Shown here in pieces: positions 7,751 to 16,490 of a DNA stretch of 64,000 bases; within the stretch, counting starts at the first letter, position 1; each line of letters begins with the position of its first letter. Origin of the DNA: Pelomonas baiyunensis (GTDB lineage: Bacteria > Pseudomonadota > Gammaproteobacteria > Burkholderiales > Burkholderiaceae_C); contig NZ_JBIGIB010000004.1 in assembly GCF_043555935.1 (NCBI RefSeq), positions 529,233-593,232 of the forward strand, given 5' to 3'. The notes under the pieces are model-generated. The model did no database searches and was not told where the DNA came from. It saw only the letters and a program-made list of their open reading frames with translations. Made by a program: the position numbers and the translations under genes.

Positions 7751-8938
7751 TCATGAATGGCGCCCGCCAGCGCCCGGGTCCGCCGCCTGCGGGAGGCCCA
7801 GGCACACGCCCAGGTCACGCGCGGTGGCCAGGGTGTCACCGTCCAGCGGCACGGCCTTCATGCGGCCGGCCACCTCGGCCAGCGGCACAGGGCGCACGTC
7901 GCGGCCGTCCAGCGCCACCATCACACCGCTCTGGCCGGCCGCCAGCGCGCGCACGGCAGCCGCCCCGAAGCGCAGCGCCGCCACCCGGTCGAAGGCGCTG
8001 GGGCTGCCGCCGCGCAGCAAATGGCCCAGCACCACGCAGCGCGCGTCCTTGCCGGTCAGGCGTGCCAGCGCCTGGCTGACCTGCTCGCCCATGCCGCCCA
8101 GGCGCTCGGCATGGCCCGCCTCGGCCGGGCCGCACAGCGCACGCTCACCGTCGCGGGGATGCGCGCCTTCGGCCACCACGACGAGCGAGTAGCCCAGCCC
8201 CTGGGCCTCGCGGCGGGCGATGAGCTCGGCCACCGGGGCCAGATCGAACGGAATCTCGGGCAGCAGGATGGCGTGCGCCCCACCCGCCAGACCAGCGTGC
8301 AGCGCAATCCAGCCGGCGTAGCGGCCCATCACCTCCACCGTCAGCACACGGTGGTGGCTGGCGGCGGTGGTGTGCAGGCGGTCCAGGCACTCGCTGGCAA
8401 AGGCCACCGCGGTGTCGAAACCAAAGGTCATCACCGTGCCGTCCAGGTCGTTGTCGATGGTCTTGGGCACGCCCACCACCGGCAGCCCGCGCTGGGCCAG
8501 CTGGTGCGCAATCGCGAGCGACCCGTCGCCGCCCACGGCCACCAGGGCGTCGATGCCTTCTCGCGCCAGCGCGTCGAGCAGGTCTTGCGAACGGTCCACC
8601 AGCGCGGTGCGGCCGTCCGGCTGCGGCATGGGGTAGGCAAACGGGTTGCCCTTGCTGGTGGAGCCCAGCAGCGTGCCGCCCAGGGCGGCCAGGCCCTCCA
8701 CGCGTTCAGCGGTCAGCTCGATGCAGCCGTCGCCAGCGCGGTACCGGTCGGGCCGCAGCAGGCCGTCGTAGCCGTCGCGGATGCCGACGCAGGTCCAGCC
8801 CCGCAGCAGGGCGGCCCGCGTCACGGCCTGGATCACCGCGTTCAAGCCCGGCGCGTCACCGCCGCCGGTGGTGATGGCGATGCGGCGAAGCGGGCGGGCG
8901 GGGTGAACGGGGCGGGAGGGGTGGGCGTCGGCACTCAT
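7751..8938 (-). CDS. 6-phosphofructokinase
   Basis: 395 residues. Phosphorylates fructose 6-phosphate. Blocks: IAITTGGGDAPGLNAVI (nucleotide/substrate loop, about 20-36), VAVGGDGSLAIAHQL, VPKTIDNDLDGT with catalytic TIDND, MGRYAGWIA, LLPEIPF, and LGHLLRGGSPSAFDR. The Gly in GGDGS is the residue found in ATP users (pyrophosphate users have Asp), whereas the Lys in PKTIDND is typical of the PPi/mixed clade; ATP is therefore the more likely phosphoryl donor but this is inference. The C-terminal 25 residues are non-conserved. Single gene; its ATG overlaps nothing. Confidence 0.9.
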   Translation of the reverse strand: MSADAHPSRPVHPARPLRRIAITTGGGDAPGLNAVIQAVTRAALLRGWTCVGIRDGYDGLLRPDRYRAGDGCIELTAERVEGLAALGGTLLGSTSKGNPFAYPMPQPDGRTALVDRSQDLLDALAREGIDALVAVGGDGSLAIAHQLAQRGLPVVGVPKTIDNDLDGTVMTFGFDTAVAFASECLDRLHTTAASHHRVLTVEVMGRYAGWIALHAGLAGGAHAILLPEIPFDLAPVAELIARREAQGLGYSLVVVAEGAHPRDGERALCGPAEAGHAERLGGMGEQVSQALARLTGKDARCVVLGHLLRGGSPSAFDRVAALRFGAAAVRALAAGQSGVMVALDGRDVRPVPLAEVAGRMKAVPLDGDTLATARDLGVCLGLPQAADPGAGGRHS

Positions 8939-8978
8939 GACGCCGCAGTCTGCCGCAGCCGCCCGCCGCTGCGCGGCC

Positions 8979-9881
8979 TTATTTCGGCGCGGCGGCCAGG
9001 AAGGCCTTGACCTCGCCCACCAGCCACTCCGGGTCGTCCCACATCAGGAAGTGGTAGCCCTGCGCGCTCATGCTCACCTTCACGCCGCTCAGGCCAGCGT
9101 ACTGGCCTTCAAAGATGCGGCGGGTGCTGTCCAGCGTGGAGCCCATGGGCGCGTAGGCCGCCCAGGCCCCCAGCACCAAGGTCGGCGTGGTGATCTGGGG
9201 CAGCAAGGGGCGCAGGTCAGCCCCCCACAGCTCCGACATGGCCTGCGCGGAGGTCGCGCGGTCGCTGGCCAGCGACCAGCCGGCCACGCGCTCGTTGTTG
9301 GCCGGCGTGCGGCTCATGCCCATCGCGCCCTGGCGTGCGCCGGCCTCCCATTGCGCCGGCGTGGCGTTCAGCATCTGCTGGCGCATGGCGGCGGCCGCGC
9401 CCTTGGCAGCCTCAGCCGTCATGCCGCGAATGCCGGCAAAGAAGGGCAGCGAGTCCACGATCACCAGGCGGTCGATGCGCGCGGGCTGCGCGGCAGCCAT
9501 CTTCAGCGCAAGCGCGCCGCCCAGGCTGTGCCCCATGACGACGGGCTGCTTGAGTTGGCGGTCGTCCAGGTAAGCCAGCAGGCGGTCGCGCATGCCGTCC
9601 AGAAACGGGTCGGTCTGGATGGCCGGCGCGCCGGCGAAACCCGGCAGCTGCACGATGTGGCACTGCACCTGCGGTTGCAGGGCGGCGCAGGTTTCCGTCC
9701 AGGTCGCAGCGGCGCTGTTCAGGCCCGGAATCATCAGCACCGGGCGGCCTTGGCCCACCACCTCCACGCGCAGGTCGCGGAACTCCACCGGCGCGGCACG
9801 GCTGAGGCCCGGTACCACCGCCGTGACCATGACCGCCGCCGCGGCGCACAGGCCAGCCCAGGAACGGGTGCGAATCCACAT
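8979..9881 (-). CDS. Secreted alpha/beta hydrolase
   Basis: 300 residues from the ATG at 9881, chosen because AAGGA lies seven bases upstream; a TTG at 9896 is in frame but less likely. Signal peptide MWIRTRSWAGLCAAAAVMVTAVVPGLSRA (about 1-29). Alpha/beta hydrolase fold: VLMIPGLNSAAATW (oxyanion hole), nucleophile elbow GHSLGG, and a C-terminal YHFLMWDDPE supplying the His. The acid is probably in the TPTLVLGAW neighbourhood. Likely a periplasmic esterase or lipase-like enzyme; substrate unknown. Confidence 0.85.
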   Translation of the reverse strand: MWIRTRSWAGLCAAAAVMVTAVVPGLSRAAPVEFRDLRVEVVGQGRPVLMIPGLNSAAATWTETCAALQPQVQCHIVQLPGFAGAPAIQTDPFLDGMRDRLLAYLDDRQLKQPVVMGHSLGGALALKMAAAQPARIDRLVIVDSLPFFAGIRGMTAEAAKGAAAAMRQQMLNATPAQWEAGARQGAMGMSRTPANNERVAGWSLASDRATSAQAMSELWGADLRPLLPQITTPTLVLGAWAAYAPMGSTLDSTRRIFEGQYAGLSGVKVSMSAQGYHFLMWDDPEWLVGEVKAFLAAAPK

Positions 9882-10016
9882 GTTTGTGTCCTTCAAAGTT
9901 TCAAGGGGGCGGATGTTGCCCGCATTCCGACCGCTCGCCGGCCAGGCATGCGCCCAATGGCGACTTGCGCTGACGGATGGCGATGGCAGCCGACCGGTGG
10001 CGGGCGCTGCGCCGCG

Positions 10017-12377
10017 TCAATCGCCCCCGGTGCTGGTGGCCAGCAGCAGGCTCTGGGCGCCGGTGATCCAGGCGGTGCGAGCGTCCGAAGGGCGCACGGT
10101 GTGCAGGTCCAGGAAGGTGCCGCTGGCCTGGCGCGTCCAGGTGCTGCCGCCGTCGCGGGTGGTCAGCACCCGGCCGCCCTGCCCCACGATCCAGCCGCGT
10201 TGGGCGTCGCCAAAGGCCAGGTCGTTGAAGTCGGTGGCGTCACCCGCGGGGTCGATGCGCTGCCAGCTGTCGCCCCCGTCGCTGGACTTCAGCAGCAGGC
10301 CACCGCGGCCCACGGCCCAGACGCTGCCGTCGGGGTGCAGGGTCAGGGCCGTGAGGACGGCGTTCGGGTCGCCCGGGCGCGGGCGCCGCACCCAGCTCTG
10401 GCCGTTGTCGGTGGACACCACCGTCACGGCCGACGCCCCCACCCCCACCAGGCGCCCGCCGGGCAGGTGCCGCAGCACGGTGATGCCCGGCGGCAGCTCC
10501 GCCGGTTTGCGCCAGCTGCGGCCGCCATCGTCGGTCAGCAGCGGGCCTTGCTGCAGCGAGCGCACCCAGCCGCGGCTGGCGTCGCTGAAGTGCATCTGCA
10601 CGCCGTCGTACACCGGCGTGGACTGCCAGGTCTTGCCCGCGTCTTCGGTGCGGTAGACAACGCCGTCGGTCAGCAGCCGCCAGCCCTGGGTGTCGGTCAG
10701 GTACTGCAGCTGCTGGATGCCGGGGCCGTTGCCGCCCGGCACCGCGCGCTCCACCACGGTCCAGGTCTGGCCGCCGTCGCGGCTTTCCAGCGAGGTGCGG
10801 TCGAAGGCCAGCATGCGCAGGGTCTTGGCGCCCAGCACCGCCACCGAGTACTGCAGGTTGGCCTCGATCGGGTCATGCCCGATCAGGCTCTGAAAGCTCG
10901 CGCCACCGTCGCGCGAGATCCAGAAGTCGCCCCCGCCGTTGCGCGCGGTCAGCGTGAGCGCGTCCACCCGCCGCGGGGCGTTCACCTCGCTGCCCAAACG
11001 CCGCTCGGCCGGCCGGGTGCTGGGCGCCCAGGTGAGGCCGGCATCCACGCTGCGGTACACCTGCGCCCCGGTGAAGAGCACCAGCGTGCGGCCGTCCAGC
11101 GCCTGCACCGTGGGGCCGGCCACGCTCGGCCCGTTCAGCAGCGCGCCCCAGGTGCGGCCGCCGTCGCTGCTGCGGTACAGAAAGCCCTGCGACGCCGTCA
11201 GCAGCGTGTCGCCATCGTCCGACGCCCACAGCAGCTGGGCGAACAGGCCCGGCGTGGCGCTGAGGTCCAACGCCGTCCAGGTGGCGCCGGCATCCGCGCT
11301 CTTCCACAGCGTTTGGCGCTGGAACGGCAGCGGCGCGCCCGGCCCCGCCCGGCAGCCGGCCGACAGGGCGTTCAACAGCAGCCGGGTTTCGCTGGCGAAG
11401 GTGAGCGAGGTGCTCAGGCTGCACTGATCGGGCGCGTCCAGGTTCAGCACCGCCACGCGGTTCTGGCCGTCCAGGTCGGCCCGGTTCAGGCGCATGAACT
11501 GGCTGTCGTACAACCGGCCCGCGGGCGACACCACCTCCACCGGGCTCACCGCCCGCCAGGTGGCGCCGCCGTCGCGCGTGGCCGCACCCTGGTACCCGCT
11601 GGTGACGAGCGCGGTCTGGGCGCCCAGCGCCCGCACGGTGTCGGGCGCCTGGCCAGCCAGGTCCACGCCGGTCAGCTCCCGCCGCTGCCAGCTCGCCCCG
11701 CCGTCGGTGGTGCGAAACACCCCCGCGCTGCCCACGGCCCAGCCGTTGCGGGCGTCCCAGAAGCTGACGCTGGTGAGCATGCCGGGCTCGGTGGCCGGGC
11801 GTTGCAGCACCCAGTGCGCGCCCCCGTCGTCGGTTTTCAGGATCTCGCCGTACTGGCCCACGGCCCAGGCCTGCTGCGGGCTCCACGCGAACACGTCGCG
11901 CACCAGGTGCGAGGTGGGGCGCTGCTGTTGCCAGCACCAGCCCTGGCCGGCGCCGCCGCTGCAGATCAAGCCCAGCACGTTGCCGGCGCTGGTGACGCGC
12001 ACGGTGGCGCTGGCCTCGCGGCTCTGGCCGGCTTCGTTGGTGACGCGCAGCACCACGTCGAAGCTGCCCGCCCGGTCGAACCGGTGCTGCGGGCTGGCTT
12101 CGGCACTGGTGGCGCCATCGCCAAAGCGCCACTGGGCGGTGAGGCCGGCCGCCAGCGCCGTGCTGCTGGCAAACGCCAGCGCCGCGCCCGCCTCGCCGGC
12201 GGCCGGGGCGGTGATGGCCAGGCTGTCGGGCAGCGGGGTGGCCGGCGCGGGGCCGGGTGTGCTGCCGCCTGCACCCCCACCACCTGCACCACCACCGCAA
12301 GCCACCACCAGCCACGCGGCCGCCAGGCTCGCCACGGTGGCGCCACGCCGCGCAAACACGCTGTTGAACCGGTTCAT
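10017..12377 (-). CDS. Ycf48-like beta-propeller lipoprotein with PKD domain
   Basis: 786 residues. Lipobox WLVVAC with Cys at 27, then a Gly-rich linker, a PKD-type domain (about 50-130, with WRFGDGATSAEASPQHRF and a Val-rich end), and a long array of BNR/Ycf48 motifs: TDDGGAHWVLQ, TTDGGASWQ, SSDGGRTWG, SRDGGQTWT, TEDAGKTWQ, SSDGGDSWQ, TRDGGSTWT. Eight or more Asp-box motifs suggest one or two beta-propellers. Plant and cyanobacterial Ycf48 assists photosystem II assembly; the many non-photosynthetic relatives are uncharacterised cell-surface proteins. Probably attached to the outer membrane. Followed on the same strand by nothing; the cyclophilin gene upstream is 53 bases away. Confidence 0.85.
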   Translation of the reverse strand: MNRFNSVFARRGATVASLAAAWLVVACGGGAGGGGAGGSTPGPAPATPLPDSLAITAPAAGEAGAALAFASSTALAAGLTAQWRFGDGATSAEASPQHRFDRAGSFDVVLRVTNEAGQSREASATVRVTSAGNVLGLICSGGAGQGWCWQQQRPTSHLVRDVFAWSPQQAWAVGQYGEILKTDDGGAHWVLQRPATEPGMLTSVSFWDARNGWAVGSAGVFRTTDGGASWQRRELTGVDLAGQAPDTVRALGAQTALVTSGYQGAATRDGGATWRAVSPVEVVSPAGRLYDSQFMRLNRADLDGQNRVAVLNLDAPDQCSLSTSLTFASETRLLLNALSAGCRAGPGAPLPFQRQTLWKSADAGATWTALDLSATPGLFAQLLWASDDGDTLLTASQGFLYRSSDGGRTWGALLNGPSVAGPTVQALDGRTLVLFTGAQVYRSVDAGLTWAPSTRPAERRLGSEVNAPRRVDALTLTARNGGGDFWISRDGGASFQSLIGHDPIEANLQYSVAVLGAKTLRMLAFDRTSLESRDGGQTWTVVERAVPGGNGPGIQQLQYLTDTQGWRLLTDGVVYRTEDAGKTWQSTPVYDGVQMHFSDASRGWVRSLQQGPLLTDDGGRSWRKPAELPPGITVLRHLPGGRLVGVGASAVTVVSTDNGQSWVRRPRPGDPNAVLTALTLHPDGSVWAVGRGGLLLKSSDGGDSWQRIDPAGDATDFNDLAFGDAQRGWIVGQGGRVLTTRDGGSTWTRQASGTFLDLHTVRPSDARTAWITGAQSLLLATSTGGD

Positions 12378-12430
12378 GCTCCACCACTCCTGACGCGCTG
12401 TCTGCGCGCAGTGTAGGAGCCGTCAGCGGG

Positions 12431-13147
12431 TCACTTCAGGCGCTGCATCCAGTACACCAGCACCTCGGTGCGGGGCTCGATATCCGTGGCACTGTAGGTG
12501 TAGGTGGGCACCACGTTGATGGCGTCCAGCGTGGGCAGGCCCGAGATGATGCGGCCGAACACGGTGTAGCCCGGATTGGCGGGGCTCTGGTAGTCCAGGC
12601 TGGTGTTGTCCACCACGTTGAAGAAGAACTGGCTGGTGGCCGAGTCGGCGTCGCTGCGGCGGGCCATGGCGAGGGTGCCGCGCAGGTTGGACAGGCCGTT
12701 GTTGGCCTCCAGCTTGATCGGCGCGTACAGCGCGGGCTTGACCACCATGCCGCTGGTGTAGCCGCCGCCCTGGATGACGAAGTCGCGGTCCACGCGGTGG
12801 ATGAGGGTGTTGCTGTAGAAGCCGGCCGACACGTACTTGTAGAAGTTGGCCACGGTCTGCGGGGCGTAGCTGTCGTACAGCTCCACCACCATCTCACCGC
12901 TGCTGGTGAGCATGCACACCGTGCCCCACTTGCTGGCAGCCGAGGCGGCCAGGCCCGCCGGGCTGCACGACAGCGTGGGCGGCGTGGGATTCGGGTTGGG
13001 CCGCGGGTAGGCCGTGCCCCCGCCGCCGTTGCCACCGCCGCCACCACCGCCGCCGATGTCCACCTCGACGCCGCCGCCGCAGGCGGTCAGCGCCACGGCC
13101 GAGCCCAGGGCCACCAACAGACTCAAAACACGGGACGGCAGGCGCAT
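12431..13147 (-). CDS. Cyclophilin-type peptidyl-prolyl isomerase, lipoprotein
   Basis: 238 residues from the ATG at 13147, preferred over 13159 because GGAGAAG precedes it at proper spacing. Lipobox VALTAC, then a remarkable glycine run and a Pro/Asn linker, then a cyclophilin domain from about residue 75: MVVELYDSYAPQTVANFYKYVSAGFYSNTLIHRVDRDFVIQGGGYTSG, LAMARRSDADSATSQFFFNV, GYTVFGRIISG. Arg in HRV and the QFFFNV core are the catalytic residues. Periplasmic proline isomerase, probably outer-membrane tethered. Divergent from an FKBP-type isomerase with 146 bases between starts. Confidence 0.92.
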   Translation of the reverse strand: MRLPSRVLSLLVALGSAVALTACGGGVEVDIGGGGGGGGNGGGGTAYPRPNPNPTPPTLSCSPAGLAASAASKWGTVCMLTSSGEMVVELYDSYAPQTVANFYKYVSAGFYSNTLIHRVDRDFVIQGGGYTSGMVVKPALYAPIKLEANNGLSNLRGTLAMARRSDADSATSQFFFNVVDNTSLDYQSPANPGYTVFGRIISGLPTLDAINVVPTYTYSATDIEPRTEVLVYWMQRLK

Positions 13148-13293
13148 GTGCTTCTCCATGGACGAACGATTTGCACTGTTTAACGCGAGCCTTCGCCGGG
13201 TGTTGACACCGCTTACAAGCGTTTACGTGCGATGGCTATAGTCCGCGCCGCCCGCGACCCGCGGAACCCTCTCCACCCACCTTGTTGTTCACC

Positions 13294-13770
13294 ATGTCCC
13301 TGTTCGCTTCTCGCCGTTCCGCCCTTTTGCTGGCTGCCAGCGCCCTCGCCGCGACGCTCGGTGTCACCGCCTGCGGGGGTGGCGGCAGCAACTCGGGCAC
13401 GCCGTCCACGGGTGACGGCTACGGCTGGAGCAGCGTGACGGCGCTGAAGGTGACCGACAACGTGCTGGGCACGGGCGCCACGGCCGCTGCGGGCAGCAAG
13501 GCCACGGTCACCTACAGCGGCTACCTGTACGACGTGCGCGTGGCCGACACGCGCGGCACCAAGTTCGACGCGGGCTCGTTCCAGTTCACGCTGGGCACGA
13601 CGCCGCTGCAGGTCATCACGGGCTTCGACCAAGGCGTCACTGGCATGAAGGTGGGCGGCAAGCGCACCATCGTCATCCCCGCCAGCCTGGGCTACGGCGC
13701 CAGCGGCTACGGCACCATCCCGGGCGGTGCCGCCTTGGTGTTCGACGTCGAGCTGACCGCGGTCAACTGA
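13294..13770 (+). CDS. FKBP-type peptidyl-prolyl isomerase, lipoprotein
   Basis: 158 residues from ATG 13294; no good ribosome-binding site is visible. Signal peptide with lipobox GVTAC (Cys about 28) and a Gly/Ser linker, then an FKBP domain: ATVTYSGYLYD...GTKFDAG, LGTTPLQVITGFDQGVTGMKVGGKRTIVIPASLGYG, IPGGAALVFDVELTAV. The active-site aromatic/aspartate set of FKBPs (Y, D, V-I, Y) is present. Second proline isomerase lipoprotein in a divergent pair. Its last eight bases overlap the convergent panC gene. Confidence 0.92.
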   Translation: MSLFASRRSALLLAASALAATLGVTACGGGGSNSGTPSTGDGYGWSSVTALKVTDNVLGTGATAAAGSKATVTYSGYLYDVRVADTRGTKFDAGSFQFTLGTTPLQVITGFDQGVTGMKVGGKRTIVIPASLGYGASGYGTIPGGAALVFDVELTAVN

Positions 13771-14599
13771 CCTCGAGGTTGTCGATCAGCCGTGTGGTGC
13801 CCAGCCGCGCGGCGGCCAGTGCCACCAGGGGCTGGCCCTCCACGGCCGCGCCCAGGTCGTGCTGGCGGCGCAGCGTGACGTAATCCGGCGCCCAACCCGC
13901 CTCACGCAAGGCCTGCATCGCGTCGGCTTCCATCGCGGCCAGGTCGCGCTCGCCGGCTTGCCAGCGGGCGATCAAGGCTTTGAGCGTGCGCGACAGGCGC
14001 AGCGCTTCCACCTTCTCCGCCTCGCTCAGGTAGCCGTTGCGCGAGGACAGCGCCAAGCCCTCCGCGCTGCGGCGCGTTTCGCCGCCGTGGATGGCGATGG
14101 GCAGCGCCATCTGCGCCGTCATGCGGCGCAGCACCATCAGCTGCTGGTAGTCCTTCTTGCCGAACACCGCCAGCGTGGGCTGCACGATGTTGAAGAGCTT
14201 GTGCACCACGGTGCACACGCCCGTGAAGAAGCCGGGGCGGAAGTGCCCTTCCAGGATGTCGGCCAGCTCGGTGGGCGGCTGCACCTTGTAGCCCTGGGGC
14301 TCGGGGTAGAGCTCTTTCTCGCTGGGCGCGAACACCACATCACAGCCAGCCGCGGCCAGCAGTTCGCAGTCGCGTTCCAGCGTGCGGGGGTAGGTGTCGA
14401 AGTCTTCATGCGGCGCGAACTGCAGCCGGTTCACGAAGATGCTGGCCACCACGGCGCCTTGCGGGCCGACCAGTTCACGGGCCTGCTTCACCAGGGCCAG
14501 GTGGCCGTCGTGCAGGTTGCCCATGGTGGGCACGAAGCCGCGCGCGGCGTGGGGGGCGAGCGCCTCGCGCAGCGCTGCGATGGTGTGAATCACCTGCAT
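13763..14599 (-). CDS. panC: Pantothenate synthetase PanC
   Basis: 278 residues. Joins pantoate and beta-alanine with ATP to make pantothenate (coenzyme A pathway). HIGH-like block VPTMGNLHDGHLALV (about 23-37; HDGH here), SIFVNRLQFAPHEDFDTYPRT, VFAPSEKELYP, GVCTVVHKLFNIVQPTLAVFGKKDYQQLMVLRRM, and KMSKS-like SSRNGYLS. Only two bases after the panB stop, so panB-panC is an operon. Confidence 0.97.
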   Translation of the reverse strand: MQVIHTIAALREALAPHAARGFVPTMGNLHDGHLALVKQARELVGPQGAVVASIFVNRLQFAPHEDFDTYPRTLERDCELLAAAGCDVVFAPSEKELYPEPQGYKVQPPTELADILEGHFRPGFFTGVCTVVHKLFNIVQPTLAVFGKKDYQQLMVLRRMTAQMALPIAIHGGETRRSAEGLALSSRNGYLSEAEKVEALRLSRTLKALIARWQAGERDLAAMEADAMQALREAGWAPDYVTLRRQHDLGAAVEGQPLVALAAARLGTTRLIDNLEVS

Positions 14600-14601
14600 G
14601 G

Positions 14602-15411
14602 TCAGAACCCGTGAATCTCGTTGATGGGGAAGGTCTTGGCCTTCACCTCGTCCACATAGGCTTTCACGCCGCCGAGGATGGAACCCTGCCCGGCCATGAA
14701 GTTCTTGACGAAGCGGGGCTTCTTGCCGCGGGTGATGTCCAGCGCGTCGTGCAGCACCAGCACCTGGCCCGAGGTGCCCACGCCCGCGCCGATGCCGATG
14801 ACGGGCACGGGCGACGCGGCGGTGATCTCGGCAGCCAGCGCGGCGGGCACCATTTCATACAGCAGCATGGCCGCACCGGCCTCCACCAGCTCTTGCGACT
14901 CGCGCTTGATGCGGGCCGCACTTTCCTCGTCGCGCCCCTGCACCTTGAAGCCGCCCAGCGCCGTCACGGTCTGCGGCGTGAAGCCCAGGTGCGCGCACAC
15001 CGGAATGCCGCGCTCGCTGATGAAGCGCACGGTCTCGGCCGTCCAGCCGCCGCCTTCGAGCTTCACCATGTGCGCGCCGGCCTTCACCAGGGCGGCCGCG
15101 CTTTTCCAGGCTTCTTCCTTGCTGACGTGGTAGCTGTCGAACGGCAGGTCGGCCACGACGAAGGCGTACTTCACCCCGCGGCGCACGCAGGTGGTGTGGT
15201 ACAGCATGTCGTCCAGGTTCACCGGGGCGGTGGAGCCGCGGCCCTGCAGCACATTGCCCAGGGAATCGCCAATCAGCAGCATGTCCACGCCCGCTTCGTC
15301 CAGCAGCCCGGCGAAGGCGGCGTCGTAGCAGGTCAGCATGGCGATCTTTTCGCCGCTGGCGTGCATCTGCGCGAGGCGCGGCAGGGTCATCGGCTTTCGG
15401 TCAGCGGTCAT
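14602..15411 (-). CDS. panB: 3-methyl-2-oxobutanoate hydroxymethyltransferase PanB
   Basis: 269 residues. Makes ketopantoate from 2-ketoisovalerate and methylene-tetrahydrofolate. Blocks: MLTCYDAAFAGLLDEAGVDMLLIGDSLGNVLQG, GAHMVKLEGGGW, IPVCAHLGFTPQTV, and PVPVIGIGAGVGTSGQVLVLHDALDI. The ATG at 15411 (MTADRKPMTLPRL) is preceded by GAGGTG; the open frame extends nine codons further without homology. First gene of panBC; divergent from oxyR with 86 bases between starts. Confidence 0.97.
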   Translation of the reverse strand: MTADRKPMTLPRLAQMHASGEKIAMLTCYDAAFAGLLDEAGVDMLLIGDSLGNVLQGRGSTAPVNLDDMLYHTTCVRRGVKYAFVVADLPFDSYHVSKEEAWKSAAALVKAGAHMVKLEGGGWTAETVRFISERGIPVCAHLGFTPQTVTALGGFKVQGRDEESAARIKRESQELVEAGAAMLLYEMVPAALAAEITAASPVPVIGIGAGVGTSGQVLVLHDALDITRGKKPRFVKNFMAGQGSILGGVKAYVDEVKAKTFPINEIHGF

Positions 15412-15497
15412 AGGCACCTCGGTGTAAACCCTTGTCACCCTGGAAGGGCGGCGGCAGTGTAGCGTTCGACCCCTGCCCCTTGAGCTTGCCGCCTGCC

Positions 15498-16418
15498 ATG
15501 ACCCTGACCGAGTTGCGCTACATCGTTGCCGTGGCCCGCGAGCGCCACTTCGGCCGCGCGGCCGAGGCCTGCTTCGTCTCCCAGCCCACCCTGTCGGTGG
15601 CCATCAAGAAGCTGGAGGAGGAGCTGGACGTCAAGATCTTCGAGCGCGGCGGCAACGAGGTGAGCGTGACGCCGCTGGGCGAAGACATCGTGCGGCAGGC
15701 GCAGTCGGTGCTGGACCAGGCCGGCGCCATCCGCGAAATCGCCAAGCGCGGCAAAGACCCGCTGGCCGGCGCGCTGCGCCTGGGCATCATCTACACCATC
15801 GGCCCCTACCTGCTGCCCGAACTGGTGAAGCACACCATCGCGCAGTACCCGCAGATGCCGCTGATGCTGCAGGAGAACTTCACGGTGAAGCTGCTGGAGA
15901 TGCTGCGCACCGGCGAGCTGGACTGCGCCATCATGGCCGAGCCCTTCCCCGACACCGGGCTGGCCACCGCCGCGCTGTACGACGAGCCCTTCGTGGTGGC
16001 CGTGCCGGCCTCGCACCCGCTGGCCGCGCGCGAAACCATCAGCGCCGAAGAGCTCAAGCGCGAAACCATGCTGCTGCTGGGCAACGGCCACTGCTTCCGC
16101 GACCACGTGCTGGAGGTGTGCCCGGAGTTCGCCCGCTTCTCCAGCAACGCCGAAGGCATTCGCCGCAGCTTCGAGGGCTCGTCGCTGGAAACCATCAAGC
16201 ACATGGTGGCCTCGGGCATGGGCGTGACGGTGGTGCCGGCGCTCTCGGTGCCGCGCGACGCCTCGCCCCACCTGGCCTTCGTGCCCTTCAGCGCCCCGAT
16301 TCCCACCCGCCGCGTGGTGCTGGCCTGGCGGCGCAGCTTCACCCGCTACGAGGCGATTGCGGCGCTGCGCAACGCGATCTACGCCTGCCAGCTGGACGGC
16401 GTGACCCGGCTGAGCTGA
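15498..16418 (+). CDS. oxyR: Peroxide-sensing LysR-type regulator OxyR
   Basis: 306 residues. N-terminal LysR helix-turn-helix (MTLTELRYIVAVARERHFGRAAEACFVSQPTLS). The redox pair is present at the same numbering as in E. coli: Cys199 and Cys208 in GNGHCFRDHVLEVCPE, which form the disulphide on oxidation by hydrogen peroxide. Followed directly by katG, a microprotein and dps, the classic OxyR targets. The start at 15498 begins the family homology. Depending on the oxidation state it may repress or activate katG, as in other betaproteobacteria. Confidence 0.96.
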   Translation: MTLTELRYIVAVARERHFGRAAEACFVSQPTLSVAIKKLEEELDVKIFERGGNEVSVTPLGEDIVRQAQSVLDQAGAIREIAKRGKDPLAGALRLGIIYTIGPYLLPELVKHTIAQYPQMPLMLQENFTVKLLEMLRTGELDCAIMAEPFPDTGLATAALYDEPFVVAVPASHPLAARETISAEELKRETMLLLGNGHCFRDHVLEVCPEFARFSSNAEGIRRSFEGSSLETIKHMVASGMGVTVVPALSVPRDASPHLAFVPFSAPIPTRRVVLAWRRSFTRYEAIAALRNAIYACQLDGVTRLS

Positions 16419-16423
16419 ACCGA

Positions 16424-16442
16424 CCGGGCCGTCCCGGCCCGG
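16424..16442 (+). terminator. Stem-loop after oxyR
   Basis: CCGGGCCG-tcc-CGGCCCGG, an 8-bp perfect stem five bases after the oxyR stop codon. No T-tract. Probably separates oxyR from katG transcription. Confidence 0.5.
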
Positions 16443-16475
16443 GGGCGCTGGAGCCGCCCACAATTTTGGCTATCG

Positions 16476-16490
16476 TTAGATTGAATCTAT
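16476..16490. promoter_or_regulatory. OxyR-type half-operator upstream of katG
   Basis: TTAGATTGAATCTAT matches nine of the ten fixed positions of the published OxyR half-site ATAGnTnnnAnCTAT. It contains the 13-bp palindrome TAGATTGAATCTA and overlaps TTGAAT-ct-ATTCAA (16481-16494). The surrounding 60 bases are strikingly AT-rich for this genome, as expected for a promoter. The second half-site of the tetramer, spaced seven bases away, is only weakly matched (16498-16512), and CTATCG (16470-16475) / CGATAG (16505-16510) form a wider inverted pair. Confidence 0.65.

Noticed and set aside
4371..8192. A 1273-codon open frame on the + strand
   Set aside because: It lies antisense to the sigma/anti-sigma operon and out of frame with recG; Arg/Ala/Gly/Pro/His-rich composition is typical of shadow frames in high-GC DNA, and no domain is visible.
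8937..12416. A 1159-codon open frame on the + strand
   Set aside because: Antisense to the alpha/beta hydrolase and the Ycf48-like gene, whose products have clear motifs; the frame has shadow composition.
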